DNA from: JAZSMJ01 sp045535815
GTDB lineage: Bacteria > Bacillota > Clostridia > Oscillospirales > CAG-272
Length of the DNA stretch: 12,270 nt
Assembly: GCA_045535815.1 (NCBI GenBank)
Contig: JAZSMJ010000082.1
Location: 1 to 12,270 of the forward strand
Reading direction: 5' to 3'
The notes under the pieces were generated by a model. It did not search any database. It had not been told where the DNA came from and saw only the letters and a program-made list of their open reading frames with translations. Both the position numbers and the translations under genes were made by a program. Positions 11,553 through 12,270 of the stretch are shown piece after piece (the first letter of the stretch is position 1; the number at the start of each line of letters is the position of its first letter).

Positions 11553-11681
11553 CCGTTTAGCACAAAATCAGCACAAAAGCACAAAAATCTATACAGTAGA
11601 TTTTTCCTCATAAAAAATTCAAAAAACTTTTTGAGAATGGTAAAATCAACGTTTTGTGTATCGGTGTGCGATTCAAACTTT
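11553..11681. other. AT-rich non-coding stretch
   Basis: No ORF of substance, RBS or promoter was recognised. It holds short A-rich repeats (CAGCACAAAAGCACAAAAA) and a small inverted repeat, ATCTA/TAGAT (11588-11592, 11598-11602). It may be debris from the rearrangement that cut the rubrerythrin gene. Confidence 0.4.
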
Positions 11682-11723
11682 TTTGAAATATCTATGAGGA
11701 AAAACTACCTCATAGAGTTTTTT
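11682..11723 (+). terminator. Direct repeat, right copy, forming an orphan terminator
   Basis: The 26-base repeat (11682-11707) continues here into a full hairpin, CTATGAGG (11692-11699) with CCTCATAG (11708-11715), then AG and TTTTTT (11718-11723). An alternative pairing of GAAAAACT (11699-11706) with AGTTTTTTC (11716-11724) competes with it. No plus-strand gene ends upstream, so the terminator is orphaned or is a leader element of the P-loop gene region. Confidence 0.7.
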
Positions 11724-11756
11724 CATAACAATTTTGTAAATTATATGAGCTGCAGA

Positions 11757-11820
11757 TTGAAAAAACAGCATACTTATGATATACTGGATATGTGAGAACA
11801 GTTCGATAAAACTGAATTTG
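11757..11820 (+). promoter_or_regulatory. Array promoter and leader, copy 8
   Basis: TTGAAA (11757-11762), 17 bases and TATACT (11780-11785) with TG extension, then GGATATGTGAGAACAGTTCG and ATAAAACTGAATTTG to 11820. It matches copy 4 closely, but the usual GAC plus strong RBS is replaced by TAGGT. Confidence 0.88.
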
Positions 11821-11834
11821 TAGGTATGAAATAT

Positions 11835-12270
11835 ATGAAAAAGATTATGGTAATTGGTTGTCCTGGAAGTGGTAAAAGCACATTTTCCAGAACTTTGCAC
11901 AAATTGACAGGTATTCCGCTTTTCCATTTAGATATGATGAATTGGAATTCGGATAGAACTACTGTAGATAAAGCTGTCTTTCGGGAGCGACTATCAAATA
12001 CCATTCAGATGGACGAATGGATAATTGACGGCAATTATGGTTCCACAATAGAATTAAGATTGCAAGCATGTGATACTGTTATTTTCTTGGATTATCCATT
12101 AAATGTTTGTCTTGATGGTATCAAGGAACGAAGAGGAAAAGCAAGAACTGATATGCCGTGGATAGAAAACGAAGATGAAGAAGATACCGAATTTATTGAG
12201 TTTATAAAAAACTATACTTGCCAAAGCAGACCCAAGGTAATGGAATTATTGGATAAATATTCTCATAAAA
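11835..12270 (+). CDS. P-loop kinase-like protein, adenylate-kinase/topology-modulation type (3' truncated)
   Basis: The first 145 codons of a P-loop NTPase; the frame is open at the window edge. MKKIMVIGCPGSGKSTFSR carries the Walker A motif (residues 8-15). LFHLDMMNWN and WIIDGNYGSTIELRLQACDTVIFLDYP give the NMP-binding and Walker B-like parts, and RRGKARTDMPW with a following acidic run matches the family often labelled 'topology modulation protein' or adenylate-kinase-like. A small-molecule or nucleotide kinase role is likely, but the substrate is unknown. The ATG at 11835 is preferred because TAGGT lies 9 bases upstream; the in-frame ATG at 11826 abuts that site. It is driven by array promoter copy 8. 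Confidence 0.85.
   Translation, partial: MKKIMVIGCPGSGKSTFSRTLHKLTGIPLFHLDMMNWNSDRTTVDKAVFRERLSNTIQMDEWIIDGNYGSTIELRLQACDTVIFLDYPLNVCLDGIKERRGKARTDMPWIENEDEEDTEFIEFIKNYTCQSRPKVMELLDKYSHK

Noticed and set aside
11520..11680. tRNA or other RNA gene suggested by the inverted repeat
   Set aside because: No cloverleaf, CCA end or conserved T-loop sequence is present. The stretch is AT-rich and unstructured beyond the one palindrome.
5942..11820. CRISPR-like array from the repeated 40-65 base units
   Set aside because: The repeats are hundreds of bases apart, differ in orientation, lie at promoters and enclose genes rather than spacers. No cas genes are present.

Overview
The window looks like chromosomal DNA of an anaerobic, low-to-moderate GC Firmicute, most likely a gut Clostridium-class organism. 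The evidence is strong AGGAGG-type ribosome binding sites, sigma-A-type promoters with extended -10 boxes, a rubrerythrin remnant, a corrinoid-type UroD-like methyltransferase, several XRE regulators, and small protein families known mostly from Clostridia (RNHCP, DUF6487-type zinc ribbon, prenyltransferase-fold protein). No rRNA, tRNA, CRISPR array, transposase or integrase was found.

Left part (1-5932) is ordinary chromosome. A truncated gene end is translationally coupled (ATGA overlap) to an XRE regulator with a beta-helix-like C-terminus. A minus-strand operon follows: RNHCP zinc-ribbon protein, acetolactate synthase small subunit (ilvN, with no ilvB visible) and a YpsA/DUF1273-type SLOG protein. 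Divergent to it is a small secreted, acidic, membrane-anchored protein. Then come minus-strand mnmE, a small XRE regulator with a palindromic operator candidate, and a UroD/MtaA-like methyltransferase, each with its own promoter and hairpin terminator.

Right part (5942-12270) is an AT-richer accessory array. At least six transcription units, in both orientations, are built alike. Each begins with a near-identical promoter (TTGAAA, 17 bases, TATACT with TG extension) followed by a conserved untranslated leader ending in AATTTGAC next to the RBS. Most end, within about 20 bases of the stop codon, in a second conserved motif (ATTCCAATATGTC-like), often followed by a hairpin. The leader end and the 3' motif are imperfect inverted complements of each other, so each gene or gene pair is bracketed by terminal inverted repeats. 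The cargo is unrelated: two tiny membrane proteins plus a zinc-ribbon protein, a HExxH metalloprotease-like protein, an XRE regulator with two membrane helices, a GNAT acetyltransferase plus a DUF3592-like small protein, a prenyltransferase-fold protein, and an adenylate-kinase-like P-loop protein running off the right edge. An aldo/keto reductase with an ordinary promoter sits in the array without these signatures, and a truncated rubrerythrin end marks a rearrangement.

The most interesting signal is this modular 5'/3' architecture. It may be a cassette system without a visible recombinase, or a shared transcript architecture in which 5' and 3' UTRs pair. All matches were found by eye. Protein family names come from motif recognition, not database searches.
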